Below are positions 17,074 to 24,818 of a stretch of 64,000 nt of DNA, piece after piece. The stretch spans positions 310,001 to 374,000 of the forward strand of contig NZ_JAACFS010000004.1 of NCBI RefSeq assembly GCF_029051645.1, written 5' to 3'. The number at the start of each line of letters is the position of its first letter. The stretch's first letter is position 1. A model generated the notes under the pieces. The model did no database searches, was not told where the DNA came from, and saw only the letters and a list, made by a program, of their open reading frames with translations. Source of the stretch: Bradyrhizobium sp. CSA112. Its GTDB lineage: Bacteria; Pseudomonadota; Alphaproteobacteria; Rhizobiales; Xanthobacteraceae. A program made the position numbers and the translations under genes.

Positions 17074-18066
17074 ATGCCCTCAGGCCACTCCTCCCGCTCC
17101 GAAATGGAGATCGAACTGAGCAAACTGTCCTCGCCCCGCATTTTCCTGGTACGGATGCTGGTGTTCCTGGTGCTGTGCGCGCTGGTCATGGTCGTGCTCT
17201 ACAAGCAGATCATCGTCGCGTTCTTTGCCAATCCCGGCCTCAACGCGCTGATCGGCGGGGTGCTCCTGATCGGCATCATCCTGTCGTTCCGGCAGGTGGT
17301 TCGGCTCTATCCGGAAGTGGCCTGGGTCAACAATTTCCGTATCGCCGATCCCGGGCTGGCGATCGAACGTCGCCCGACCTTGCTGGCGCCGATGGCGGCG
17401 ATCCTCGGCGGCGAGCGCTCGGGGCGGATGACGATCTCGCAGCAGACCATGCGGCACCTCCTGGATTCGATCGCGACGCGGCTGGATGAGGCCCGCGATA
17501 TTTCCCGCTACATGACGGGCTTGCTCGTCTTTCTCGGCCTGCTCGGCACCTTCTGGGGCCTGATCGAAACCGTCGGCTCCGTCGGCAAGGTGATCGACGG
17601 TTTGAAGGTCGGCGGCGATGCCGGCTCGCTGTTCGACACCCTGAAAGAGGGGCTGGCCGCGCCGCTCGGCGGCATGGGCATTTCGTTCTCGTCCTCGCTG
17701 TTCGGCCTCGCCGGCTCCCTGATCCTGGGTTTCCTCGACCTGCAGTCGAGCCAGGCGCAGAACCGCTTCTATACCGACCTCGAGGACTGGCTCGCCTCCA
17801 CGGTGCGCGAATATGGCGACGGCTCCGGCGTCAGTGGCGAACTGCAGCATGCGATGGATCGCATACGCACCGTGGTGGAAGAGAGCGGCGGCAGCCGCAA
17901 CACCACCGCGGCAATGGCCAATCTCGCCGAGGCGATCCAGGGCCTGGTCGCGCATATGCGCACCGAGCAGCAGATGATCCGCGAATGGGCCGACGGTCAG
18001 GGCGAGCAAAATCGCGAGATCAAGAAGCTCCTGGAGCGGATCGCCAAGCAGCCCGAGAAGAGCTGA
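17074..18066 (+). CDS. MotA/TolQ/ExbB-like proton channel protein
   Basis: 330 residues from the ATG at 17074; a GTG at 17023 would add an unrelated N-terminus. Membrane helices are at about 25-47 and 55-75, then a pair containing GLLVFLGLLGTFWGLIETVG (near 150) and MGISFSSSLFGLAGSLILGF (near 205), the conserved TolQ/ExbB/MotA channel helices. A hydrophilic, mostly helical C-terminus follows. The next gene is an OmpA-like protein with one membrane helix, so together they form a MotAB-like stator unit that couples proton flow to work in the periplasm. Target is unknown; no flagellar or Tol genes are nearby. Confidence 0.82.
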   Translation: MPSGHSSRSEMEIELSKLSSPRIFLVRMLVFLVLCALVMVVLYKQIIVAFFANPGLNALIGGVLLIGIILSFRQVVRLYPEVAWVNNFRIADPGLAIERRPTLLAPMAAILGGERSGRMTISQQTMRHLLDSIATRLDEARDISRYMTGLLVFLGLLGTFWGLIETVGSVGKVIDGLKVGGDAGSLFDTLKEGLAAPLGGMGISFSSSLFGLAGSLILGFLDLQSSQAQNRFYTDLEDWLASTVREYGDGSGVSGELQHAMDRIRTVVEESGGSRNTTAAMANLAEAIQGLVAHMRTEQQMIREWADGQGEQNREIKKLLERIAKQPEKS

Positions 18067-18079
18067 ACAAGAGCGCGCG

Positions 18080-18189
18080 CCCCGACGCAGTGCAGCACGA
18101 AGTGCTGCGCTGCAGAGCCGGGGCCCATCGAAGATAGGTCCCGGCTCTGCGGAGCAGCGTTAGCACGCTGCACCGCGTCCGGGACACGA
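18080..18189. repeat. Extragenic palindrome inside an operon
   Basis: Mirror elements CAGAGCCGGG / CCCGGCTCTG and GCAGCACGAAGTGCTGC form a composite hairpin between the ExbB-like and OmpA-like genes. As both are expected to be co-transcribed, it would be in the mRNA. Confidence 0.65.
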
Positions 18190-18206
18190 GAAGCGGAGAA
18201 TTTCCA

Positions 18207-19235
18207 ATGGCTCTCGCCCGTGCCCGCCGCAACGAATCCGGTTTCAACTACTGGCCGGGTTTCGTCGATGCGCTGTCGACGCTGGTGCTGTCGATCGTGT
18301 TCCTGCTGTCGGTATTTCTGGTGGTGCAGTTCTTCCTGTCGCAGGAAGTCACCGGCAAGGACAAGGCGCTCGAGCAGCTCAACGCCAAGATCGCGCAGCT
18401 CAACGACCTGCTGTCGCTGGAAAAGCTCGGCAAGATCACGCTCGACGATCAGCTCGGGCAATTGCGTGCCGGTCTTGCCGCCGCGGAAAGCGAACGCGAC
18501 CGCATCAAGGGGCTTTACGAGGGGCTGGCCGGCGCCGGCGGCGACGCCCAGGGCCGCGCCAACGAGCTCAACAAGGCCCTTGAATCGGAAAAGACGGTTT
18601 CCTCCCGCGCGCTCGCCCAGATCGAGGTGCTGAACCAGCAGATCAGCGCGCTGCGCCGCCAACTCGCGGCGCTCGAGGAAGCGCTGGAAGCCTCCGAAAA
18701 GCGTGACAAGGAATCGCAAGGGAGGATCGCCGATCTCGGCCAGCGCCTGAACGTCGCGCTGGCGCAGCGCGTGCAGGAATTGTCGCGCTACCGTTCGGAA
18801 TTCTTCGGCCGCCTGCGCGCCATTCTGGGCAACCGCCCCGATATCCGGATCGTCGGCGACCGCTTCGTGTTCCAGTCGGAAGTGTTCTTCGATACCGGCC
18901 AGGCGCTGTTGCTCCCCGAGGGCCGCGCCGAACTCGACAAGCTCGCCGCCGCGCTGATCGATCTCGACAAGCAGATTCCGGCCGAAATCGGCTGGGTGCT
19001 GCGGGTCGACGGCCACACCGACATGCGGCCGATCAACTCGCCGCTGTTCAAGTCGAACTGGGAATTGTCGTCGGCGCGCGCCATCTCGGTGGTGCAATAT
19101 CTGGTCTCGCTCGGCGTACCCGCACAGCGGCTGGTCGCCGCCGGCTTTGCCGAATTCCAGCCGCTCGATGGCGCCCCGACCGAGGAAGCCTACAAGCGCA
19201 ACCGCCGCATCGAGCTGAAGCTGACGGAACGGTAG
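18207..19235 (+). CDS. OmpA/MotB-like peptidoglycan-binding protein
   Basis: 342 residues: one membrane helix (about 18-45) that begins PGFVDALSTL with an Asp in the position used for proton transfer in MotB/ExbD, a long coiled coil (about 50-190), and a C-terminal OmpA domain (about 215-340) with FDTGQALL, LRVDGHTDMRPI and YKRNRRIELKL. The OmpA domain would anchor the complex to peptidoglycan. Partner of the preceding ExbB-like gene despite the 140-base repeat-bearing gap. GGAG stands close upstream of the ATG. Confidence 0.87.
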   Translation: MALARARRNESGFNYWPGFVDALSTLVLSIVFLLSVFLVVQFFLSQEVTGKDKALEQLNAKIAQLNDLLSLEKLGKITLDDQLGQLRAGLAAAESERDRIKGLYEGLAGAGGDAQGRANELNKALESEKTVSSRALAQIEVLNQQISALRRQLAALEEALEASEKRDKESQGRIADLGQRLNVALAQRVQELSRYRSEFFGRLRAILGNRPDIRIVGDRFVFQSEVFFDTGQALLLPEGRAELDKLAAALIDLDKQIPAEIGWVLRVDGHTDMRPINSPLFKSNWELSSARAISVVQYLVSLGVPAQRLVAAGFAEFQPLDGAPTEEAYKRNRRIELKLTER

Positions 19236-19256
19236 TGGTGATTGTTTCAAAAAAGT

Positions 19257-19342
19257 CGTCATTGCCGGGCTTGACCCGGCAATCCATCAAAATGAGATTC
19301 TCACGAAGTGGATGGATGCCCGGGTCAAGCCCGGGCATGACA
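19257..19342. repeat. Extragenic palindrome (CGTCATTGCCGGGCTTGACC family)
   Basis: Arms CGTCATTGCCGGGCTTGACC and GGTCAAGCCCGGGCATGACAG. It runs up to 12 bases before the GNAT start codon. Confidence 0.85.
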
Positions 19343-19353
19343 GTCCCATCTGT

Positions 19354-19803
19354 ATGAGCACCGCCTTCCACCTCCGTCCCTACCGCGCCGAGGACGAGGA
19401 CGCAGCGATCGAGCTGTGGCGGCTGACGTGGCAGCAGGCCTACCCTTCAATCGATTTCACCGCGCGCGTACCGTGGTGGCGCGAGCGCTGGCGCAACGAA
19501 CTGGTGGCGAACGCGCAGATCATCGTCGCCGAAGAGGCGGATAGGCTGATCGGTTTCGTGACTATCGACGGGAACGGCTATCTCGATCAGCTCGTCGTCA
19601 GCCCGGATCACTGGGGCTCGGCAATTGCCACGGCACTGGTCGATGAAGCCAAGCGCCTGTCACCCGCTGGCGTCACGCTGCTGGTCAACAAGGACAATGC
19701 CCGCGCCATCCGCTTCTACGAACGCAACGGCTTTGCGCATGCCGGCGAGGACGTGAACCCGACGTCGGGCAAGCCGGTGCTGAAATTGGTGTGGAAGCCC
19801 TGA
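19354..19803 (+). CDS. GNAT family N-acetyltransferase
   Basis: 149 residues from the ATG at 19354 (MSTAFHLRPYRAEDEDAAIELW). Earlier in-frame codons belong to the palindrome and are excluded. The acetyl-CoA-binding region is visible as LDQLVVSPDHWGSAIATALVDEAKR (motif A), followed by VNKDNARAIRFYERNGFAHAGE (motif B). Substrate is unknown. No obvious ribosome site. Confidence 0.85.
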   Translation: MSTAFHLRPYRAEDEDAAIELWRLTWQQAYPSIDFTARVPWWRERWRNELVANAQIIVAEEADRLIGFVTIDGNGYLDQLVVSPDHWGSAIATALVDEAKRLSPAGVTLLVNKDNARAIRFYERNGFAHAGEDVNPTSGKPVLKLVWKP

Positions 19804-19812
19804 TAGCGGTCC

Positions 19813-19896
19813 CGTCATTGCGAGGAGCGTAAGCGACGAAGCAATCCATCTCTCCTCTGCGGCGCTATGGATTGCTTCGCTTCGCTCGCAATGACG
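19813..19896. repeat. Extragenic palindrome (CGTCATTGCGAGGAGC family)
   Basis: CGTCATTGCGAGGAGCG and CGCTCGCAATGACG arms with inner GAAGCAATCCAT / ATGGATTGCTTC. Lies between convergent genes. Confidence 0.88.
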
Positions 19897-19920
19897 AAGT
19901 GGCGCGCGTTCGTGCCAATC

Positions 19921-21774
19921 TTACACGCCCTCGAACTGCAGCCGCGCCAGCCGCGCGTACAGCCCGTTCGCCGCGACCAGCTCCGCATGCGTGCCCTGTT
20001 CGACGATCCTGCCCTGGTCCATCACCATGATGCGGTCGCAGGACAGCACCGTGGCGAGGCGATGCGCGATCACCAGCGTGGTGCGGCGGCGCATCAACTC
20101 TTCCAGCGCGGTCTGCACCAGCGTCTCGCTTTCCGCATCGAGCGCGGAGGTCGCCTCGTCGAGCAGCAACAACGGCGCATCGCGGAGGATGGCGCGTGCG
20201 ATCGCGATGCGCTGGCGCTGGCCGCCTGACAGCGTCACGCCGCGTTCGCCGAGCTGCGCCTCGAATCCGTCGGGCAGCCGGCGCAGGAATTCGCTGGCAT
20301 GGGCGAGATCGGCGGCGCGCTCGACTTCGGCATCGCTCGCATCCGGCCGGCCGAAGCGGATGTTTTCGCGCGCGGAGGCAGCGAACACCACCGAGTCCTG
20401 CGGCACCAGCGCGATGCGCGCGCGGACATCGACCGGATCCGCCGACTTGATCGGCACGCCATCGAGCGAGATCGTGCCGCGCGCGGGGTCGTAGAAGCGC
20501 AGCAGGAGATGAAACAGCGTGCTCTTGCCCGCCCCTGACGGTCCGACGATCGCGACCTTCTCGCCGGCCTTGACCGAGAGCGAAACATTGTCGATCGCGA
20601 GCACATCCGGCCGCATCGGATAGGCGAAGCTAACATTCTCGAAACCGACGTCGCCGCGCGCCGGCTGCGGCAGCGCGACCGGCTGCGGCGGCGCCGTGAT
20701 CTGCGATCTGACACGCAGGATCTCGAACAGGCGCTCGGCGGCGCCGGACGCGGCCGAGACTTCGCCCCAGACCTCGCTGAGCTGACCGAGACCGGTTGCC
20801 GCGAAGGCCGCATACAGCACGAACTGGCCGAGCCGGCCCGGCGTGATCTGCCCGGTCAGCACGTCGTGCGAGCCGACCCAGAGGATCGCGACAACGCTGG
20901 AGAACACGATGAAGATGATGATCAGCGTTAGCACCGCGCGCGCCCGCGTCGAGTTGCGCGCCGCCTCATAGGCCTGCTCGACCTCGCCGCCGAAGCGCGC
21001 CGTCGCCATCCGCTCGCTGGTATAGGCCTGCACCGTCCTGATCGCGCCGACCAGCTCGGAGGCATAGGCGCTGGCATCCGCCAGCGTATCCTGGGCGTTG
21101 CGCGACAGCCGCCGCACCCAGCGCCCGAACGCGACAAGCGGAATCACGATCAACGGGATCGCCAGCAGCACGAAGCCCGACAGTTTCGGGCTCGTGATCA
21201 CCATCATGGTGGTGGCGCCGATGAACAGCATCATGTTGCGCAGCGCGATCGACACCGAGGCGCCGACGGCCGACTTGATCTGCGTGGTATCGGCGGTCAG
21301 CCGCGACACCAGTTCACCCGAACGCGCGGAATCGAAGAAGGCGGGCGACAGCGAGACCAGATGCGCGAACACGTCGCGCCTGAGATCGGCGACGATGCGC
21401 TCGCCGATCGTCATGACGAGATAGTAGCGGGACGCGCTTGCTGCGGCGAGCACCGCGACGATCGCGATCATGACGCTGAAATAGCTGTTGATCAGAACGA
21501 TGCCTTCGGGGCTGAAGCCGAAATCGATCATGCGCCTCACTGCAATCGGCACGACCAGCGTGGTGATCGCAGCCACCGTCAGCGAGACGAAGGCGAGCAG
21601 CGCGCGTCCGCGGTAGCGGGCGACGTATGGCACCAACGCCAGGAGCGGCCGCAGCCTGGCGCCGGTTTTGGCCGGCGACTGCGTCAACTGGCGCTCGATG
21701 AAGGCCTCTTCCTCGAGCAGGGCGTCGCGCGGCGGCGTGCCGCGAGAGGCTTCAATCTGTTCCACTGCGCTCAT
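19921..21774 (-). CDS. ABC exporter, fused permease and ATPase (MsbA/LmrA type)
   Basis: 617 residues from the ATG at 21774; a TTG at 21846 could extend it by 24 residues. A six-helix type IV exporter domain (about 45-340) is followed by the ATPase (about 370-610) with Walker [10 protein letters not shown], signature [16 protein letters not shown], Walker [13 protein letters not shown] and H-loop IAHRLATVL. Works as a homodimer or with another half-transporter to move lipid-like or hydrophobic substrates outward. It is an isolated gene, divergent from rpmE. Confidence 0.9.
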   Translation of the reverse strand: MSAVEQIEASRGTPPRDALLEEEAFIERQLTQSPAKTGARLRPLLALVPYVARYRGRALLAFVSLTVAAITTLVVPIAVRRMIDFGFSPEGIVLINSYFSVMIAIVAVLAAASASRYYLVMTIGERIVADLRRDVFAHLVSLSPAFFDSARSGELVSRLTADTTQIKSAVGASVSIALRNMMLFIGATTMMVITSPKLSGFVLLAIPLIVIPLVAFGRWVRRLSRNAQDTLADASAYASELVGAIRTVQAYTSERMATARFGGEVEQAYEAARNSTRARAVLTLIIIFIVFSSVVAILWVGSHDVLTGQITPGRLGQFVLYAAFAATGLGQLSEVWGEVSAASGAAERLFEILRVRSQITAPPQPVALPQPARGDVGFENVSFAYPMRPDVLAIDNVSLSVKAGEKVAIVGPSGAGKSTLFHLLLRFYDPARGTISLDGVPIKSADPVDVRARIALVPQDSVVFAASARENIRFGRPDASDAEVERAADLAHASEFLRRLPDGFEAQLGERGVTLSGGQRQRIAIARAILRDAPLLLLDEATSALDAESETLVQTALEELMRRRTTLVIAHRLATVLSCDRIMVMDQGRIVEQGTHAELVAANGLYARLARLQFEGV

Positions 21775-21864
21775 GAAATCCGACCCGTTTTTCCGCCCCC
21801 AGATAGGCCCCCGCGGCCCCCTCTGGCAAATCCGGGAGATTCCCAATCAGGGCTTATACGTAGC

Positions 21865-21893
21865 TTGTTTTGACGGGCGGCTTACGTTATAGA
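21865..21893 (+). promoter_or_regulatory. Candidate rpmE promoter
   Basis: TTGTTT, 17-base spacer, TATAGA, about 60 bases before the rpmE ATG. The spacing is ideal and the -10 is good; the -35 is weak. Confidence 0.4.
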
Positions 21894-21954
21894 GCCGCCA
21901 AATCCCGTATCCCCTGACTTTTGAGACGGGCGCCGGCGCGCCGAAGGATATGCC

Positions 21955-22182
21955 ATGAAAGCCGAAATTCATCCAAATTATCATATGATTACGGTCGTGA
22001 TGACCGACGGGACCGAATACCAGACCCGCTCCACCTGGGGCAAGGAAGGCGACAAGCTGAACCTCGATATCGACCCCAAGTCGCATCCGGCCTGGACTGG
22101 CGGCTCGCAGCAGCTCCTCGACCGCGGCGGCCGTGTGTCGCGCTTCCAGAAGAAGTTTTCGGGCTTCCTCAAGAAGGACTGA
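21955..22182 (+). CDS. rpmE: 50S ribosomal protein L31
   Basis: 75 residues, [19 protein letters not shown] then SHPAWTGG and VSRFQKKF, the alphaproteobacterial L31 pattern. It lacks the CxxC zinc motif of the E. coli protein and is therefore the zinc-independent form. Single gene with its own candidate promoter and a strong terminator 37 bases after the stop. Confidence 0.97.
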   Translation: MKAEIHPNYHMITVVMTDGTEYQTRSTWGKEGDKLNLDIDPKSHPAWTGGSQQLLDRGGRVSRFQKKFSGFLKKD

Positions 22183-22218
22183 GGGGTTTCGGACCCCTCC
22201 TGTACTGCCCAGACATGC

Positions 22219-22249
22219 AAAAACGCCCCGGTTTGCCGGGGCGTTTTTT
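22219..22249 (+). terminator. Intrinsic terminator after rpmE
   Basis: ACGCCCCGG, loop TTTG, CCGGGGCGT and then a T run. Perfect 9-bp GC-rich stem. Confidence 0.93.
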
Positions 22250-22268
22250 GTTGCGTGCTTTCGCTGCC

Positions 22269-22350
22269 GTCATTCCGGGATGGTCCGAAGGACCAGACCC
22301 GGAATCTCGAGATTCCGGGTTCGATGCTCACGCATCGCCCCGGAATGACG
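22269..22350. repeat. Extragenic palindrome (CGTCATTCCGGG family)
   Basis: CGTCATTCCGGG and CCCCGGAATGACG arms with an inner CCCGGAATCTCGAGATTCCGGG perfect palindrome (split here at CTCGAG). Related copies at 40035-40167 and 55846-55885. Confidence 0.9.
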
Positions 22351-22360
22351 ATTGTTCGAT

Positions 22361-22873
22361 TTACTGCTCGAACGCCGCTTTCAGGCGGTTGAGCTGCGGC
22401 ACCAGCGGGTTGCCGATCGGCGCCCGTTCCGCTGATGGCGCGTGGATCGTGGTGTCGAGCCGGCGGACCCGCGCCTGCAGGCTCATCGAGCGCGCAATCA
22501 GATCCTGCAGTGGCAGCGGCAGCTTTGCGATCATCTCCTCGGACCCTGGATCGGCGGCGGTGAGCTTGACCTTGGTCTTTTCCCGGTTGGCCTGGCTCAG
22601 CGTCATCTCGCCTTCCTTGACCGCGCGATGCAGCAGCAGCCAGGACGCGAGCTGCATCAGGCGGGTGGTGAGGCGCATGCTTTCGGTTGCGTAAGTGAGG
22701 CTGACAGAACGTTCGAGCGCCTTGGCATCGGTGCGGCCGTCGCCGTCGAGATAGGCAGCGGTTTCCTCGACCAGATCCATACCTTCGCGAAACAGGACTC
22801 CGAACGCTGCGGAATTGGTGAGCCGCTCGCTGAACTGAACGAGCGCGGATTCGCTTTGCGAACGGTCCGCCAT
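22361..22873 (-). CDS. DUF1465 family protein
   Basis: 170 residues from the ATG at 22873. A soluble, mostly helical protein with FSERLTNSAAFGVLFREGMDL near the start, a helical YATESMRLTTRLMQLASWLLLHRAVKEGEM block in the middle and a C-terminal DLIARSMSLQARVRRLD. This pattern is conserved in Alphaproteobacteria as DUF1465; no biochemical function is known to me. It lies alone, with the candidate small RNA and the DUF1192 gene upstream on the same strand. Confidence 0.85.
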   Translation of the reverse strand: MADRSQSESALVQFSERLTNSAAFGVLFREGMDLVEETAAYLDGDGRTDAKALERSVSLTYATESMRLTTRLMQLASWLLLHRAVKEGEMTLSQANREKTKVKLTAADPGSEEMIAKLPLPLQDLIARSMSLQARVRRLDTTIHAPSAERAPIGNPLVPQLNRLKAAFEQ

Positions 22874-23024
22874 GGTTAACGCCCTCACGCCACTATTTGC
22901 CCCACCGGCTGTGAACCACCGGCTTATGATGAACAAATCATTGCTCGGGCGAGGTCGAGAGTCCAGCGGCAACCGGATTTATGGTTTCCAGCTCGTGGGG
23001 GCACAAAATAGCCGTGCTGCGCAC

Positions 23025-23121
23025 AAAAAAGAGCCGCCGTTTCCGGCGGCTTTTGAAGTTGATAACAGGGAGGCGTCAAACAGAGTGGACAGGAGCCACT
23101 CGGTGTCCAAACGAGGACGAT
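23025..23121 (-). ncRNA. Candidate trans-acting small RNA (about 97 nt)
   Basis: On the minus strand a promoter-like pair (TTTACG at 23157-23152, 17 bases, GATTAT at 23134-23129) predicts a start near 23121. The transcript would end at a textbook terminator: AGCCGCCG, GAAA tetraloop, CGGCGGCT, C, six T (23051-23025). In between are two mutually exclusive hairpins, TGGACA/TGTCCA and GAGTGG/CCACTC, and pyrimidine runs (CTCCTG, CCTCCC) that could pair with Shine-Dalgarno sequences. A 68-codon frame overlaps but its ATG (23130) precedes the predicted start, and it reads through the terminator. Confidence 0.5.
23031..23051 (-). terminator. Intrinsic terminator with GNRA-type loop
   Basis: Perfect 8-bp stem AGCCGCCG/CGGCGGCT closed by GAAA on the minus strand, then C and six T. 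No protein gene ends immediately before it on that strand. Confidence 0.85.
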
Positions 23122-23128
23122 GACAGTC

Positions 23129-23157
23129 ATAATCGAGAAAGCTTAATTGTTCGTAAA
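23129..23157 (-). promoter_or_regulatory. Candidate promoter of the small RNA
   Basis: TTTACG-17-GATTAT on the minus strand, ending about 8 bases before the predicted RNA 5' end. Confidence 0.4.
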
Positions 23158-23226
23158 TGAGCGATTTTCTTTAGGGATTATTTGCCATGTCGGTCATTGG
23201 CCGAGTTTGAGATTGACTCGGCCGCT

Positions 23227-23365
23227 CGTCGTCCCTGCGAGCGCAGGGACCCATAACCGCCGGCGGTGATGATTGAGGAAAGTCGGCCAGCGGCCTGCCA
23301 CAAGATGGGCCGCGGCGTATGGGTCCCTGCGCCCGTGCGCAATTGCGCACTAGGCAGGGACGACG
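23227..23365. repeat. Extragenic palindrome (CGTCGTCCCTGCG family)
   Basis: CGTCGTCCCTGCGAGCGCAGG and GGCAGGGACGACG ends, with inner CCATAA / TATGGGTCCCTGCG. A close copy lies at 48167-48285. Confidence 0.88.
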
Positions 23366-23390
23366 TGCTGAGAGATCGCGTTCGAAGATC

Positions 23391-23582
23391 TTACGTCTTG
23401 AAGAAGCTGTTCGCTGCATCCTTTGACGCGCGCTTCTTGGTGACGGCCTGTTGCAAACGTTCGATTTCCGAATTCATCAGCGCGATGCGCTCGGTCAATT
23501 CCTCGACCGACAGCAGCGACAGGTCCTGGCCGATCTCATGAGTGATCTTCTTCCGCGGCTTGTCGTCATCCTCGATCGCCAT
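23391..23582 (-). CDS. DUF1192 family small protein
   Basis: 63 residues: an acidic/basic start (MAIEDDDKPRKKITHEIGQD) followed by one amphipathic coiled coil (LSVEELTERIALMNSEIERL) and a short tail ending SFFKT. This is the conserved alphaproteobacterial DUF1192 pattern. AAGGAGG sits 8 bases before the ATG. Divergent from the quinone oxidoreductase gene. Function unknown; the coiled coil suggests a partner protein. Confidence 0.87.
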   Translation of the reverse strand: MAIEDDDKPRKKITHEIGQDLSLLSVEELTERIALMNSEIERLQQAVTKKRASKDAANSFFKT

Positions 23583-23698
23583 GCGCTTCCTCCTTCCGGG
23601 CCATTCTCGCGGGCGCGGCGGCCCTGAAGCGGTTGCCAGCCGGAGCCGGGCTGGCTAATCAGGGGCCGCCTATTTTCAGCGTTTCGCAAGGACAAATC

Positions 23699-24697
23699 AT
23701 GGAAAAGCTGCCCGCGCAAATGACCGTCGTCGGCATCAGCAAGCCCGGCGGCCCGGAAGTGCTGTTGCCCGAAACCCGCGCAGTGCCGACACCCGGTCCG
23801 GGCGAAATCCTGGTCAAGGTGATGGCCGCGGGCGTCAACCGCCCCGACGTCGCGCAACGCTCCGGCGCCTACCCGCCGCCGCCCGGCGCCAGCGACCTTC
23901 CCGGCCTTGAAATCGCAGGCGAAGTGGTTGCCCTCGGCGAAGGCGCCACCAAGCACAAGCTCGGCGACAAGGTGATGTCGCTGGTGGCGGGCGGCGGCTA
24001 CGCCCAATATTGCATTGCGCAAGACGCGCAGGCGATGGCGGTGCCGCCGTCGCTCTCGATCCAGGAAGCCGGCGCGCTTCCGGAAACATTGATGACCGTC
24101 TGGCACAATGTATTCGAGCGCGGCGCGCTGAAGCCGGGCGAAACCTTGCTGATCCACGGCGGCTCGTCCGGCATCGGCACGATGGCGATCCAGCTCGCCA
24201 AGGCATTCGGCTCCAAGGTGATCGTGACAGTCGGCTCGCAGGACAAGATCGACGCCTGCCTGAAACTCGGGGCCGACCGCGCGATCAACTACAAGACCGA
24301 AGATTTCGTGGCCGTGGTCAAGGCGGAGACCAACAATGTCGGCGCGAACCTGATCCTCGACATGGTGGCCGGCGACTATGTCGATCGCAACTATGATGCC
24401 GCCGCGGTCGACGGCCGTATCGTGCAGATCGCCACCCTCAACGGACCCAAGGTCAACGTCAACATTGCCAAGGTGATGGTGAAGCGGCTGACCCATACAG
24501 GCTCCACGCTGCGCCCCCGTACTAATGCGGATAAGGCGGCGATGGTGGCCGCGATCGAGGCCAAGGTCATGCCACTATTGCGCGAGGGACGCGTAAAACC
24601 GCTGATGGACAGCTCATTCCCGCTGGAAAAGGCCGCCGACGCGCACCGGCGGATGGAGACCAGCGCACATATTGGCAAAATTGTGTTGGCGGTTTAA
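23699..24697 (+). CDS. NAD(P)H-quinone oxidoreductase, zinc-free MDR family
   Basis: 332 residues from the ATG at 23699, preceded by AAGGA. A medium-chain dehydrogenase/reductase: GroES-like N-terminal half with VMAAGVNRPDVAQRSGAYPPPPGA, then a Rossmann half with HGGSSGIGTMAIQLAKAFGS (about 147-166) that binds NADPH. The zinc ligands of alcohol dehydrogenases are absent, as in quinone oxidoreductase/PIG3-type proteins. Cytoplasmic; substrate uncertain. Monocistronic by context. Confidence 0.9.
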   Translation: MEKLPAQMTVVGISKPGGPEVLLPETRAVPTPGPGEILVKVMAAGVNRPDVAQRSGAYPPPPGASDLPGLEIAGEVVALGEGATKHKLGDKVMSLVAGGGYAQYCIAQDAQAMAVPPSLSIQEAGALPETLMTVWHNVFERGALKPGETLLIHGGSSGIGTMAIQLAKAFGSKVIVTVGSQDKIDACLKLGADRAINYKTEDFVAVVKAETNNVGANLILDMVAGDYVDRNYDAAAVDGRIVQIATLNGPKVNVNIAKVMVKRLTHTGSTLRPRTNADKAAMVAAIEAKVMPLLREGRVKPLMDSSFPLEKAADAHRRMETSAHIGKIVLAV

Positions 24698-24818
24698 CCG
24701 ATCGCGAGTGGAGCGAAGGCGGAAACCCTTTGATTCGCTTCGCTTTCATGTCATTTATCGCGGATAACGCCGGGCCATTCGCAGGTCCGAGAGGGTCGTT
24801 GTTCGCGGAGTACTGACA

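Noticed and set aside
17074..19235. Zorya-type defence system (ZorA/ZorB-like pair)
   Set aside because: The pair looks like ZorAB in outline, but no ZorC, ZorD or ZorE follows; the next genes are a GNAT and an ABC exporter. The channel protein also lacks the very long tail of ZorA.
22924..23130. 68-codon minus-strand frame starting MTVIVLVWTPSG
   Set aside because: Its ATG precedes the predicted RNA start and the frame passes through a strong terminator. Kept only as an alternative to the small RNA.
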